Shown here: piece by piece, positions 43,228-52,017 of the stretch
Numbering within the stretch: position 1 is the stretch's first letter
How the letters are laid out: each line of letters begins with the position of its first letter
DNA from: CATOSP01 sp965237775
GTDB taxonomy: Bacteria > Chloroflexota > Dehalococcoidia > Lucifugimonadales > UBA3495
DNA length: 64,000 nt
Reading direction: 5' to 3'
NCBI GenBank assembly: GCA_965237775.1
Contig: OZ250155.1
Location: forward strand, 434,001 to 498,000
Notes under the pieces: generated by a model
What the model saw: only the letters and a program-made list of their open reading frames with translations
Databases searched by the model: none
What the model was told of the DNA's origin: nothing
Translations under genes and position numbers: made by a program

Positions 43228-44871
43228 TCAGTTTATCCTAGCCAAGGCGGTCAGATCATCGGGAAAGAAATGAAGGGCGCTGTTGATGGGGCCGCCCGCC
43301 ATTTGGCCCAGACCGCATAGCGATGCGCTGCCAACTATTTCGGCCAGAGATTTCAACTCCTCGATGTCCGCGCCGATCCCGGCATTGGAGTTGAGACGGT
43401 CGAGGGCTTCCACGATCCTGGGCGTCCCTTCCCGGCAGGGTGTGCATTTTCCGCACGACTCGGCGGCGTTGTAGGCGGCCAAACGGCGCACGACGTCTAT
43501 TACCGGCACAGTGTCGTCCAACACCATGATGCCCCCTGCGCCCATCACCACGCCCGAAGGATGGAGCATCCCAGGTTGCAAGGGCAGGTCCAACTCAGTT
43601 ACCGGGATGACGCCGCTGGAGGGTCCGCCGACCGCGACCAAGCCAATGCGCCTGCCCGGTGGCGGCCCGCCTCCAATCTTGTACACCACGTCCCGGATGG
43701 TCGTCCCCATGGGGACTTCGGCCATTCCGGGCCGCATCACCACCCCGCTGAGACACACGAGTTTTGTTCCCCTGGCGTTTTCCAGGCCCAGGCTGGAAAA
43801 GCTGTAGGACGCTTCCTCATCCCCTTCCCTAGCTGAATCAGCGAAAATGAGGGGAACGTTGGACAACGTCTCGACGTTGTTTATCACCGTCGGCTGTTGG
43901 AAGAGGCCCGATTCGGTGGGGAACGGGGGGCGCAACCGGGGTTCCCGGCGGTTTCCCTGGATCGTATCCAGTAGCGTCGTCTCTTCGCCGCAGACGTAAC
44001 CGCCCGCACCCCGGCGGACCGTCACCTGGAAATCGAACCCAGAGCCGAGGATATCCTTCCCAATCAGTCCACAGTTTCGGGCCTCCGCGATGGCGCCTTC
44101 CAGCCTTTCGGCGGACAAGTTCGCTTCGGCGTTGACGTAGATGTAGCCTGACCCAGTTCCAGTGGCGTAGGCGGCAATGAGCATTCCTTCCAGGAGCAGG
44201 TGCGGGTCCCCCTCCAGAATATGCCGGTCCTTGAATATCCCGGGCTCGCCCTCTTCCGCGTTGACCACCAGGTAGGGAGAAGGCCCTTTCGCGTTCCTAG
44301 CGGCCCTCCACTTGAGTGCGGCGGGGAAGAATGCCCCACCCCTCCCAAGAAGTCCCGCGTCCAGGACGGTTTGAATTACATCCTCGGGCGGGGAGGATAA
44401 CGCTCTATCGAGGCCGGAGTAACCACCGGCTGCCAGGTATTCGTCGGCGCTTTCCGGCCCGGCTTGGCCGCAGCGGCTCAGCAGCAGCCGGGTTTGAGGC
44501 GCGAAGAAGTCCGATAGATCGTCGGGCAGGTCGGGTGAAGACCTAGCTTCACGGGGTTGGACGGACCAGATGTCCAGGGTCCGGGCCAGGGCGGGAACGT
44601 CGGCCGGGGATAGATGTTGGTAACGGCGGGACTGCCCGGAAGGTCCGGTAACGATGACCTGCGGCGCCGCGAAGCACGAGCCGTCGCATCCTGCGATTGT
44701 CAGATAAGCGTCGGTGCGACCCATTATGGCAAGGGCCAACGCATCGGCCACCGCGCCCGCGCCAACGGCCCGGCTGCATTGGCCCACCTGGACCAGCGCC
44801 CTGGTCTTGCCGGCGGCGCGGACGTCCAGCCGCCTCCGGGCAGACCCCGCCAGGTCTGAATAGGCGGTCAT
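43228..44871 (-). CDS. NuoF-like flavoprotein subunit of formate dehydrogenase
   Basis: 547 residues from the ATG at 44871. An N-terminal thioredoxin-like ferredoxin segment (VQVGQCSRAVGAGAVADALAL, AGCDGSCFAAPQVIV) is followed by the NuoF FMN/NADH core (GRGGAFFPAALKWRAA, LVVNAEEGEPGIFKDRHILEG, ATGTGSGYIYVNAE) and the 4Fe-4S segment (ESCGKCTPCREGT ... CGLGQMAGGP). It carries electrons between the Fe-S chain and NAD. Only one base separates it from the NuoE-like stop (TGACATG), implying translational coupling. Confidence 0.93.
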   Translation of the reverse strand: MTAYSDLAGSARRRLDVRAAGKTRALVQVGQCSRAVGAGAVADALALAIMGRTDAYLTIAGCDGSCFAAPQVIVTGPSGQSRRYQHLSPADVPALARTLDIWSVQPREARSSPDLPDDLSDFFAPQTRLLLSRCGQAGPESADEYLAAGGYSGLDRALSSPPEDVIQTVLDAGLLGRGGAFFPAALKWRAARNAKGPSPYLVVNAEEGEPGIFKDRHILEGDPHLLLEGMLIAAYATGTGSGYIYVNAEANLSAERLEGAIAEARNCGLIGKDILGSGFDFQVTVRRGAGGYVCGEETTLLDTIQGNRREPRLRPPFPTESGLFQQPTVINNVETLSNVPLIFADSAREGDEEASYSFSSLGLENARGTKLVCLSGVVMRPGMAEVPMGTTIRDVVYKIGGGPPPGRRIGLVAVGGPSSGVIPVTELDLPLQPGMLHPSGVVMGAGGIMVLDDTVPVIDVVRRLAAYNAAESCGKCTPCREGTPRIVEALDRLNSNAGIGADIEELKSLAEIVGSASLCGLGQMAGGPINSALHFFPDDLTALARIN

Positions 44872-44872
44872 G

Positions 44873-45328
44873 TCAGGCCAACCCGCCAACCAGGTCTGGG
44901 AGGTCCTGGGCCGAGACCCGGCCATACCACTGTCCGTCGACTTCCACGGCGGGAGCCATGGCGCAAATGTAACCGCAGGCGGTTTCTTCCAGGGTGGTCC
45001 CAGCTTCCTGGGGGGAGTCTGCTTGAGCTTGGGCCAACCGGTCCGATATGAGGCGAAGCAATTCGCGCCCCCCGGAATGCCAGCAACTCAACCCCGCACA
45101 GACCCTTACCAGGTGCTCGCCGGGGTCATCCAGGCGTAGTTCGGTGTAGCTGGTGGCCGCTCCGTAGACTTCGCTGGCCGGGACGCGCAGGTGCCAACTT
45201 ACGATTTGCAACGCCCAGCCAGGAAGGTAACCAAACTCGTGCTGGAGGAAGTGGAGCGCGGGTAGAAGGTATGTGCGCTCCCTGGGGAACATGTCTCGGA
45301 GGGTTGGCCGGAGTCGGTTGCGTTCCAC
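44873..45328 (-). CDS. NuoE-like 2Fe-2S subunit of formate dehydrogenase
   Basis: 151 residues with the thioredoxin-like 2Fe-2S fold. Cluster ligands are C77-x4-C82 and C118-x3-C122. HFLQHEFGYLPGWALQIVSWHLRVP is the standard helical N-terminal part. With the NuoF-like and alpha subunits it makes an FdsGBA/Hnd-type NAD-reducing complex. Confidence 0.93.
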   Translation of the reverse strand: MERNRLRPTLRDMFPRERTYLLPALHFLQHEFGYLPGWALQIVSWHLRVPASEVYGAATSYTELRLDDPGEHLVRVCAGLSCWHSGGRELLRLISDRLAQAQADSPQEAGTTLEETACGYICAMAPAVEVDGQWYGRVSAQDLPDLVGGLA

Positions 45329-45402
45329 TGGAAGATTACTCCTGGGATATTGGTCCTGTAAGTTTGCTCCTGGAAATTCGTTCCGGTAAGCTCGCGCCGG
45401 GT

Positions 45403-45747
45403 TCAGGACTCGTTGGCTGGCCTGGCCCGTGACCTGCGGGGAGGCGCGAACACGACCAAGAGTGATAGTTCCTCTGTTATGGAATGGAAGTGGTGTTCCA
45501 CAGACTCACCAACGTAGATAATGGACCCTGGGCCCACGGGGCGGTCCTCACCATCGACCCGGACGCTCCCCCGCCCTTGGACCACGTAGTAGACTTCGTC
45601 CTCGGTGTGGGGAGATTGGGGGTCGGGCTGTCCGGCGGGAAGGACGTAAAGGCCCATGCTCAACCTGGAAGCCACGAAGAACTCATGATAGGCGGCTCCA
45701 CCCTCTTGGTGGGCGGTTACCACGTCTGCCAGTTCGAATACATCCAT
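45403..45747 (-). CDS. Single-domain cupin protein
   Basis: 114 residues. The cupin motifs are HTEDEVYYVVQGRGSVRVDG (His, two Glu) and GPGSIIYVGESVEHHFHSI (second-motif His). It is likely a metal-binding small enzyme or sensor. It sits between the aldehyde oxidoreductase (14 bp) and NuoE-like genes on the same strand, so it is part of the Mo/W operon. Its role there is unknown. Confidence 0.88.
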   Translation of the reverse strand: MDVFELADVVTAHQEGGAAYHEFFVASRLSMGLYVLPAGQPDPQSPHTEDEVYYVVQGRGSVRVDGEDRPVGPGSIIYVGESVEHHFHSITEELSLLVVFAPPRRSRARPANES

Positions 45748-45761
45748 ACGAGTCCGCCGGC

Positions 45762-47615
45762 CTAGTTGAGCGCCGGCGATTTAGCGGGGTCACCCAATAG
45801 GGCGGTCAAGCCCAGTTCCTCTTGCTTGGACCGGGGAACCATACCGTCTTCGGACCATCCACGGGCGCGGTAATAGCCGCTTATCATGTAGTCCAGCTCT
45901 TGAGGCGTGAGACCCACACCAGCGGCGACGCCAGAAGGCAGCGTCTCCTGGAGGACTCTCGGGGGAAGGGTATCGTCGGCGCGCCGCCAGCCCTCACGTA
46001 TATTGAACAGCTTTTTCAGGTTGTTGATCCGCTCCCCGGCCATTCTTAGATCATCCGCTGACATCTCCCAGCCAGTAATCATGGTGTAAACCATGGCCGA
46101 CTCCTCGTAGAAGTCGCTGAAGGCCTTGCGCAGGAACTTGCACCAGATGAGGGAGTCCAAAACGGCGGAGTAGTCTTCGCTTTCGGCCGCGATGCGTCCC
46201 CGGTGTTCGTCGACGCTGAACCGGTCGACGCGGTCGGAAAAGTCGGCTTCGTAGGCGGAGGAGCGATTGTGGCAGGCCCCGCGTGGTGTCACGGCCAGTC
46301 CAAGGGCCATAGTCTTCAGGCTGCGGGGCTCATAGCCGGGCATTTCCAATCCCTTGACCTGCATCGCCCAGGCATGGGAGCCATGGCCCACGCGCTCGGC
46401 GGCCCTGCGTGTACCCTCTGCCAACAGGTCGCCTATGCCTTGCCGGTTACCGGTCTGTTCCAAGAGCCTGAGTAAGGCATCGCCGTTTCCGAACGTGAGA
46501 TCGATGCCGCCTGTATCCTCGGTGGTGATGAGACCGCGGTCGAAGCATTCCATCGCCCAGGCCGCGGTTACGCCAGCGCTGATTGTGTCCATCCCCAGCT
46601 CGTCGCAAAGACCGGCGGCGCGAATCACCGTGTTCGGGTCGTCGATCCCGCACAGAGGGCCGAGGGCGAAAAGGCTTTCGTACTCCATCCGGCCCTTCGT
46701 CTTGGTCCCCGAGTCGTTGGTGACCAGTATCTTTTCGCAGCCGATGGTGCAGTTGGCGCAGTTGGCGTTTTTATCCAGGTGCTCCTCGTGAAGTTGCTCT
46801 CCGCTAACTCTGTCCGCACCCTCGAACGTAGACTCGCGAAAGTTTCGAGTCGGGAGGGCAGCCAGGCGGTTGAACACGGACACATTCGCCATCGTGCCCA
46901 GGTCGCGGTATTTTTCCGTGGCGGCTCCCAGACTGCGGCGGCTCAGGTCCAAGCTGTATCCGTGGGTAGCGGCTGGATCGGCGATGCGGGGTGATTCCGC
47001 TCCCCGCAGGGCGATGGCTTTCAAATTCTTGGAGCCCATGACGGCTCCGGGACCGCAGCGGCCAGCTTGGCGGCCTCCGTCGTTGGCGATGCTGGCGTAT
47101 TTCACCAGGTTCTCACCGGCGGGACCGATGCTCGCCACCCTGACGCGCTTGTCCCCCAGCCGGTCCTTAACCGCGCGTTCCGTTTCCGTAGTGCCCATTC
47201 CCAACAAGCCGTTGGCATCGAGGAATTGGGGTTTGCCTTCATGCACGAACAGCAGAGTCGGCGAATCGGCATGTCCGGTCACGATCAGCGCGTCGCCGCA
47301 AGCCTTCTTGAGTTCGGTGGCCAGAAAGCTGGACGACAGGGAATCCCCGATGAATCCGGTCAGCGGCGACTTGGTCAGCACAGCGAATTTGCTGGAAGTG
47401 GTAAGGCGCGACCCCACGAGGGGGCTGCCGACAAATATCAGTGGATTATCCGGTCCAAGGGGGTCGGCCCCTGGAGGACAATAGGTCCAGAGTAGGTAGG
47501 TCCCAAGGCCGATGCCGCCGATGAATCCGCGCAGTACGTCTTCAGGGACCGAGTCCCAACGGTGGGTACGGTGAGTAAGGTCAACCACCAGGGCTTTGCC
47601 GTGGTAACCGTACAT
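45762..47615 (-). CDS. Aldehyde ferredoxin oxidoreductase (tungsten-type)
   Basis: 617 residues, full length. N-terminal AOR domain: GFIGGIGLGTYLLW, GSRLTTSSKFAVLTKSPLTG and AGENLVKYASIANDGGRQAGRCGPGAVMGSKNLKAIA. The Fe-S motif is NANCANCTIGCEK, with a further Cys in DSLIWCKFLRKAF completing the 4Fe-4S ligands. The family uses a bis-pterin tungsten cofactor and oxidises aldehydes to acids with ferredoxin. MoaD-like and MobA genes lie immediately upstream in the same operon, which fits cofactor supply. Confidence 0.94.
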   Translation of the reverse strand: MYGYHGKALVVDLTHRTHRWDSVPEDVLRGFIGGIGLGTYLLWTYCPPGADPLGPDNPLIFVGSPLVGSRLTTSSKFAVLTKSPLTGFIGDSLSSSFLATELKKACGDALIVTGHADSPTLLFVHEGKPQFLDANGLLGMGTTETERAVKDRLGDKRVRVASIGPAGENLVKYASIANDGGRQAGRCGPGAVMGSKNLKAIALRGAESPRIADPAATHGYSLDLSRRSLGAATEKYRDLGTMANVSVFNRLAALPTRNFRESTFEGADRVSGEQLHEEHLDKNANCANCTIGCEKILVTNDSGTKTKGRMEYESLFALGPLCGIDDPNTVIRAAGLCDELGMDTISAGVTAAWAMECFDRGLITTEDTGGIDLTFGNGDALLRLLEQTGNRQGIGDLLAEGTRRAAERVGHGSHAWAMQVKGLEMPGYEPRSLKTMALGLAVTPRGACHNRSSAYEADFSDRVDRFSVDEHRGRIAAESEDYSAVLDSLIWCKFLRKAFSDFYEESAMVYTMITGWEMSADDLRMAGERINNLKKLFNIREGWRRADDTLPPRVLQETLPSGVAAGVGLTPQELDYMISGYYRARGWSEDGMVPRSKQEELGLTALLGDPAKSPALN

Positions 47616-47620
47616 GGCGG

Positions 47621-47920
47621 CTAGCCTCCCGCCTGGCTGGAGAGCACGAGCAGGGAGTCACCGGGCTTAAGGGAGACGGTGCCGCCCCCGAGAAAGGCAA
47701 CTCCGCTTCGGTTAAAAGCGTAGCCATCTTCCAGTCCGGACAGGTCCTGGCGGATGACGTTTCCCACCAACTCCGGGCATTCAGAGGCCAGAGCCCGGAC
47801 AATCTGACTGAGTTCTACATCAAGGGGCAATGCCAGAGTCACCATCGGTGTCCCGCCGCGAATGCGTGCCGTGCCGAACAGTTCAATGGGGACTTGGAGA
47901 GTCGCTGGCGCGTGGGACAT
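47621..47920 (-). CDS. MoaD/ThiS-like sulfur carrier protein
   Basis: 99 residues from the ATG at 47920. The beta-grasp pattern VPIELFGTARIRGGTPMVTL ... LEDGYAFNRSGVAFLGGGTVSLKPGDSLLVLSSQAGG ends in the Gly-Gly tail that is thiocarboxylated in MoaD and ThiS. It likely donates sulfur to the dithiolene of the pterin cofactor used by the adjacent tungsten enzyme. It lies 5 bp from that gene and 8 bp from mobA. Confidence 0.85.
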   Translation of the reverse strand: MSHAPATLQVPIELFGTARIRGGTPMVTLALPLDVELSQIVRALASECPELVGNVIRQDLSGLEDGYAFNRSGVAFLGGGTVSLKPGDSLLVLSSQAGG

Positions 47921-47928
47921 TTTTGCGC

Positions 47929-48606
47929 CTACAGTCCCCTGGCGGCAAGGGCTATGGCTTTGTCCAGGTCCTGAGGAGTGTTGACGTTGAAGAAGCTCAG
48001 GTAATCCGGGTCCAATGGCTGGACTTCCTCCTGGGGGAGGTACCTGACGCGGACCTCGTCGTAGAAACCGGATATTTTCAAATCGCCGGATATCAACCGG
48101 GGTTCGATGAAAGGGAGGCACGACTTGGAGTAGAGGGAGTGTGTCGGTTCGGGCCTGCCATCGATCACCGGGACCACGGCGTCATAGTCTTCCCGCAACG
48201 AGATCATCCGCCGGAGCAAGGCCAGGTTGAGAAACGGCATATCGCAAGCCACAGCCAGCGCCCAGGGTTGGTCTGCGGCGGAAAGGCCGGAGAATATTCC
48301 GCCCAGGGAACCCGTCCCTGGATAGCGGTCCAAGACCACGCGGCATCCCGCTTCCAGGGGAAGGGCTCCTCCGCGGGCTTCGTCGGCCACGACGACCAGC
48401 ACTTCTTCGCAAAGCGATCCTGCCCGTTGGAACACTCTCTTGATGAGCGGTTGACCTCCGATGGGTTCGACCGCCTTGTCGCGTCCCAATCTGCGGCTCT
48501 TGCCCCCGGCCAAGACTATGCACGATGTTTGCGCTTGAGAGATGCCAGCGGCGGCGGAATCCTTCCGTGATAGACCCGTCTTAGCCTGATTAGACTCAGA
48601 AGACAT
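47929..48606 (-). CDS. mobA: Molybdenum cofactor guanylyltransferase
   Basis: 225 residues. The nucleotidyltransferase signature IVLAGGKSRRLGRDKA is followed by GTGSLGGIFSGL and VACDMPFLN (metal Asp). It attaches GMP to molybdopterin, as needed by formate dehydrogenases. The first 25 residues are an extra N-terminal tail. A TATACT box (48618-48613 on the minus strand) lies so close that the mRNA might start at or next to the ATG; the -35 is poor, so this is only a suggestion. First gene of the Mo/W operon. Confidence 0.92.
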   Translation of the reverse strand: MSSESNQAKTGLSRKDSAAAGISQAQTSCIVLAGGKSRRLGRDKAVEPIGGQPLIKRVFQRAGSLCEEVLVVVADEARGGALPLEAGCRVVLDRYPGTGSLGGIFSGLSAADQPWALAVACDMPFLNLALLRRMISLREDYDAVVPVIDGRPEPTHSLYSKSCLPFIEPRLISGDLKISGFYDEVRVRYLPQEEVQPLDPDYLSFFNVNTPQDLDKAIALAARGL

Positions 48607-48979
48607 GGCGAGAGTATACCATAGGGCTATGTGGACGCAGTCTATAGCGAATGCGGGTAATTGGAGTCCCGTTCCGGCTCAAATCCTCGGCGCCCAGCGT
48701 GGCGGGCAGTCAATCCCACCGCATTACGCTTCTCCCCGTCATTACGGCCCTGAGCCGGAATCAAGGAACGCCGCAGACCAGGACTGGTCCTGGCCCGCAG
48801 ACATCTCCGGGTTCCGGCCTTCGCTGGAACGACGAGAAGTTGGCCGGGGCCGCAACAAATGCCAGATGTGCTCATTATGTTTAGCACGGTGTATAATTTG
48901 CCGCGACCAGTGAAGTCCAAGGGCGGCTCTCCGGCGGGATTGATCGCGAGCCGCCGCACATTCAGGAGGACGCAGCGCC
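48607..48979. other. Intergenic divergent region with a dispersed repeat
   Basis: 373 bases between the divergent mobA and AtzG-like genes. Contains a copy of the 100-bp dispersed repeat (48737-48837). No gene is supported. The last 20 bases hold the GGAGG site of the next gene. Confidence 0.55.
48737..48837. repeat. Copy of the 100-bp dispersed repeat, inverted orientation
   Basis: Starts CGTCATTACGGCCCTGAGCC, which is the complement of the GATTCCGGGTCAAGCCCGGAATGACG end found at 5247-5271, and ends TTCGCTGGAACGACGAG. Its length is close to that of the copy at 35897-35995. Confidence 0.7.
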
Positions 48980-49186
48980 ATGTCTACTTCAGGACAAGGA
49001 CCCGTATCCGCCGAGACGTTCAAGACGTTGGCCGAATTGGCAGGTCTGGGAATGACCGATGAAGAATTGGCTGAACTCAAACCCCTGTATGACCTCCACG
49101 CTGAGTACGTCAAGACGCTCCATTCCATCGAATTTGGACCCGAAGAGATCGCCTTGACCTTCCATCCCGACTGGCCTTCCGCCTGA
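48980..49186 (+). CDS. GatC/AtzG-like small amidase partner
   Basis: 68 residues with GGAGG upstream. Sequence: a helical start (SAETFKTLAELAGLGMTDEE), then LAELKPLYDLHAEYVKTLHSIEF and ALTFHPDWP. The size, helical hairpin and acidic LAELKPLYD region resemble AtzG and GatC, which clamp the amidase subunits AtzE and GatA. An amidase gene follows 66 bp later, which is the expected neighbour. The assignment rests on size, pattern and context. Confidence 0.7.
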   Translation: MSTSGQGPVSAETFKTLAELAGLGMTDEELAELKPLYDLHAEYVKTLHSIEFGPEEIALTFHPDWPSA

Positions 49187-49252
49187 TTGCCGGGATGCCA
49201 GAAACCCGACGGGGCCTAGACACCAAATTCGGATAGCGGAGGAAGGCAAAAA

Positions 49253-50659
49253 ATGGCCGCCACCAATACAGACCTTCACTTTTTGACCATAGGCCGAGCC
49301 GCCGAGCTACTGCGCACTCAACAGCTTTCTCCCGTGGAGTTGGTCCAGGCGTTTTTGCGCCGGATCGAGGCCACGGACGACCAGCTTCACTCCTTTCTGT
49401 TGGTGCTGGAAGAGCAAGCCTTGGCCGCCGCAAGGATAGCCGAATCTGAAATCCTCCGGGGCGAATACAAGGGTCCGATGCACGGGATTCCCTTCGCGCT
49501 GAAAGACCTTTACGACACCGCCGGGGTCCGTACGACTTCCGGCTCAAGGGTGGACATCGACCGGGTGCCCACCGAAGATGCCACCACCACCGCCGGGTTG
49601 AAGGCGGCGGGAGGAATTCTGCTGGGCAAGCTGGCGATGCACGAATTCGCCCTGGGCGGCCCCGATTTCACCACTCCCTTCGCCCCGGCCCGCAACCCGT
49701 GGAACATGGCGCACGTCACCGGCGGGTCCAGCAGCGGCTCGGGTTCGGCGGTTGCGTCGGGCCAGTGCATGGGGGCTCTTGGCTCCTGCACCGGCGGTTC
49801 GATTCGCGGCCCCGCCTCTCTCTGCGGAATCGTGGGCCTCAAGGCAACCTATGGTCGGGTCAGCCGGGCGGGAGTTGTCACCCTTAGCTGGTCCCAGGAC
49901 CATTGCGGGCCCATGACCTGGACGGTGGAAGACACCGCATACATGCTCCAGGCCATCGCCGGTTACGACCCAAAGGACCCCACCACCAGCAGAGCGCCGG
50001 TACCTGACTACTCATTGTCCCTGCGGGAGGACATTCGCGGCATGAGGATCGGGGTGCCTCGCCACTTTTTCTTCAGTGACGAGCCCGGAGTCAACCAGGA
50101 AGTAGTCGCCATAGTCGATAAGCAACTTGCAGTGTTGCAGGAGTTGGGCGCGGAGCTTGAAGAGGTGACCATCCCGAGCCTTGAATACGTCCGCCCGGCC
50201 AACGTCGTCATCATGCTGAGCGAGGCTTACGCCTATCATGAGCCCAACTTGAAGGCCAGGCCACAGGACTTTGGCGAGATGGTGCGGGCTAGGTTCCGCA
50301 TTGGCGGGATGTTCAGCGCCAGCGACTACGTTCAAGCCCAAAGGACGCGGAAGCTGGTAAAGCGGGAGGTTGCCGAGACCATGGAACGGGTCGACCTGCT
50401 GGTCTCGCCGACCATGACCCAGCCCGCGGCGGCGTTCGAAGGTTATGACTCCACCAGCACGGTGCGGGGGCCGAGTTTCACCGCGCCCTACAACCTAACC
50501 GGCCTGCCAGCCATTTCGGTGCCCTGCGGTTTCACCGAGGCGGGATTGCCGGTGGGGATGCAACTCGCGGGTAAGCCTTTTGATGAGCCGGGAGTAATCC
50601 GGGCCGCTTACACCTACGAACAGCACGCCCGTTGGTTCGACCAAAGGCCACCGGTCTAG
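49253..50659 (+). CDS. Amidase-signature hydrolase (AtzE/GatA-like)
   Basis: 468 residues. The Ser-cisSer-Lys triad is visible: K84 in GIPFALKDLYDTAG, the cis-Ser in VTGGSSSGSGSAV (about residues 157-165) and nucleophile S183 in CTGGSIRGPAS. It hydrolyses an amide to acid and ammonia; substrates range from small amides to carboxybiuret. No tRNA amidotransferase B subunit gene is nearby, so a catabolic amidase like AtzE is favoured over GatA. It is probably in complex with the small protein encoded upstream. Confidence 0.93.
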   Translation: MAATNTDLHFLTIGRAAELLRTQQLSPVELVQAFLRRIEATDDQLHSFLLVLEEQALAAARIAESEILRGEYKGPMHGIPFALKDLYDTAGVRTTSGSRVDIDRVPTEDATTTAGLKAAGGILLGKLAMHEFALGGPDFTTPFAPARNPWNMAHVTGGSSSGSGSAVASGQCMGALGSCTGGSIRGPASLCGIVGLKATYGRVSRAGVVTLSWSQDHCGPMTWTVEDTAYMLQAIAGYDPKDPTTSRAPVPDYSLSLREDIRGMRIGVPRHFFFSDEPGVNQEVVAIVDKQLAVLQELGAELEEVTIPSLEYVRPANVVIMLSEAYAYHEPNLKARPQDFGEMVRARFRIGGMFSASDYVQAQRTRKLVKREVAETMERVDLLVSPTMTQPAAAFEGYDSTSTVRGPSFTAPYNLTGLPAISVPCGFTEAGLPVGMQLAGKPFDEPGVIRAAYTYEQHARWFDQRPPV

Positions 50660-50700
50660 CCGGGGAGCAGGGGAGATTTAAGTAAAGACGGCGCTTATTA

Positions 50701-51030
50701 TCAGCGGCGGCCGTTGGCTCGGCGGACTCTGAAGGACGCGCCGTCTTTCTGCTTTCGCACCCACCTGAGATACCTGAGCATTTCGGGGTGGTTGCGTATC
50801 GAGTCCAGGGAGTTGAATTCTTTGGCCAGAGTCGCTTCCGTGAACATCGCATGAAGCTGACGGTGACACGTGGCGCAGAGTCTGGCCCTGGGGCCAAACT
50901 TTCCACCCTCCGCCCTGGGCACCAGGTGGTGGACCGTGTACCGCTGCGCCTCCCTCAGGCACATTTCACAGGACTGCGGCTCCTCTGATGACAGAGGCGG
51001 AGAATCTTTGCGGGTGCGGTTTCTGGGCAA
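50701..51030 (-). CDS. HNH endonuclease-domain protein
   Basis: 109 residues. Zinc site C21-x2-C24 ... C52-x2-C55, with the HNH core YTVHHLVPRAEGG (H34, H35) and LCATCHRQLHAMF (H56, H60). Stand-alone HNH proteins of this size nick or cut DNA, or are domesticated. It is adjacent to and on the same strand as an unknown gene (51043-51519), separated by 12 bp. Its biological role is unknown. Confidence 0.85.
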   Translation of the reverse strand: MPRNRTRKDSPPLSSEEPQSCEMCLREAQRYTVHHLVPRAEGGKFGPRARLCATCHRQLHAMFTEATLAKEFNSLDSIRNHPEMLRYLRWVRKQKDGASFRVRRANGRR

Positions 51031-51042
51031 GGAGGGCTAACC

Positions 51043-51519
51043 TCAGTTCTTCACTTCCAGGTAACGCCAGCCGGGCAAGTCGACCCGCCACTCCCCTTCT
51101 TCCAGCAACATCGGGATAATCAGGCCGGACATGAGCCTCCGGCGGGCGACCCTGGCCACGTCGTTGGTAACCCCGAAGGGCAGGAATACGAAGGCGTGTT
51201 GGTCGTCGACGTAATTCGTCGGGGCAACTCCCAGGTCGGTCAGGTCTTCCAGCGGCCATAGCCGAAGCACTGTGGTGCGGAAGTCCTCCAACAGGTCGGA
51301 CCTGCTGGGATGGCCGGAATCATAAGCGGCCCGGTAGGCAACCTGCATATCTATGTCGTTACGGGTGGCCCAGACTCCAATCCGCATTCCGCGGGTCTCC
51401 TTGGAGAGCATCGACCAAGCCAGCTCCATCTGACCGTCCCTAACGGCCTCGGCGAAAACGCCGCCACGGTTGCCGCAATCGTCGGGTTGCTGGCTTCGTT
51501 TGTGACCCGGTATCTGCAT
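51043..51519 (-). CDS. Hypothetical protein
   Basis: 158 residues from the ATG at 51519, preceded by AGGAAGG. A longer frame upstream is not credible because it runs antisense-like over the neighbouring coiled-coil gene. Predicted mixed alpha/beta; segments such as FAEAVRDGQMELAWSMLSKE and LPLEEGEW-type ends suggest a small NTF2-like or SnoaL-like fold, but this is uncertain. It precedes the HNH gene and may be co-transcribed. Confidence 0.6.
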   Translation of the reverse strand: MQIPGHKRSQQPDDCGNRGGVFAEAVRDGQMELAWSMLSKETRGMRIGVWATRNDIDMQVAYRAAYDSGHPSRSDLLEDFRTTVLRLWPLEDLTDLGVAPTNYVDDQHAFVFLPFGVTNDVARVARRRLMSGLIIPMLLEEGEWRVDLPGWRYLEVKN

Positions 51520-51620
51520 GGATGAACCCTTCCTGGCTTCAGGCCCCCGGCCGTCGGCTCTTACTTTATGAGTACCCCGTGAACGGCATGCCCTAGTATG
51601 ACCAACCCAGGCGCGGCTGA

Positions 51621-51944
51621 CTACGCCTGAGAGGCGCGTCCGAACATCGCCTCTCGCAGACCGTCCAGCATACCCTCCAGCCGGGCTAGCCGTTCTCCCT
51701 GCGCCGTCATTTGGGTCTCCATGCGCTCCATCCGAACCTCCAGAGCGGCTTGCCGTTGCTCCAGAATCGTCATCCGGGTTTCCAACTCGTTCAGTCGGGT
51801 TTCCAACCCGTCCATTCGAGTTTCGAGCCGGTTGAATCGCTGTTCCAGGCGATTGGACATGTCCATGACCATGCGGGCCAGGACCAAAAGCACGGCCACT
51901 ACTGCGATGCCTACGGTGAGAATGCCAATCAATTCCGGTGTCAT
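51621..51944 (-). CDS. Membrane-anchored coiled-coil protein
   Basis: 107 residues from the ATG at 51944 (GAAGGA upstream; a GTG at 51956 adds four residues). One N-terminal membrane helix (ELIGILTVGIAVVAVLLVLARM) is followed by an unbroken heptad coiled-coil of about 70 residues (RLETRMDGLETRLNELETRM). It probably oligomerises at the membrane. No partner gene is obvious. Confidence 0.78.
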   Translation of the reverse strand: MTPELIGILTVGIAVVAVLLVLARMVMDMSNRLEQRFNRLETRMDGLETRLNELETRMTILEQRQAALEVRMERMETQMTAQGERLARLEGMLDGLREAMFGRASQA

Positions 51945-52017
51945 GGATTCCTTCACTCAGACCTGAATCAGTGCGCTCTGGAATTCTACGGTAGTTCATC
52001 AGGCACACTCGCGCCAG

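Noticed and set aside
47921..48121. 67-codon N-terminal extension of the MoaD-like gene
   Set aside because: Runs out of frame over the mobA coding sequence and has no protein-like pattern; the ATG at 47920 gives a normal MoaD length.
51520..52008. 162-codon N-terminal extension of the hypothetical gene at 51043-51519
   Set aside because: This stretch is a shadow of the coiled-coil gene at 51621-51944, with Gly/Arg/Ser-rich composition; the ATG at 51519 has a ribosome-binding site.
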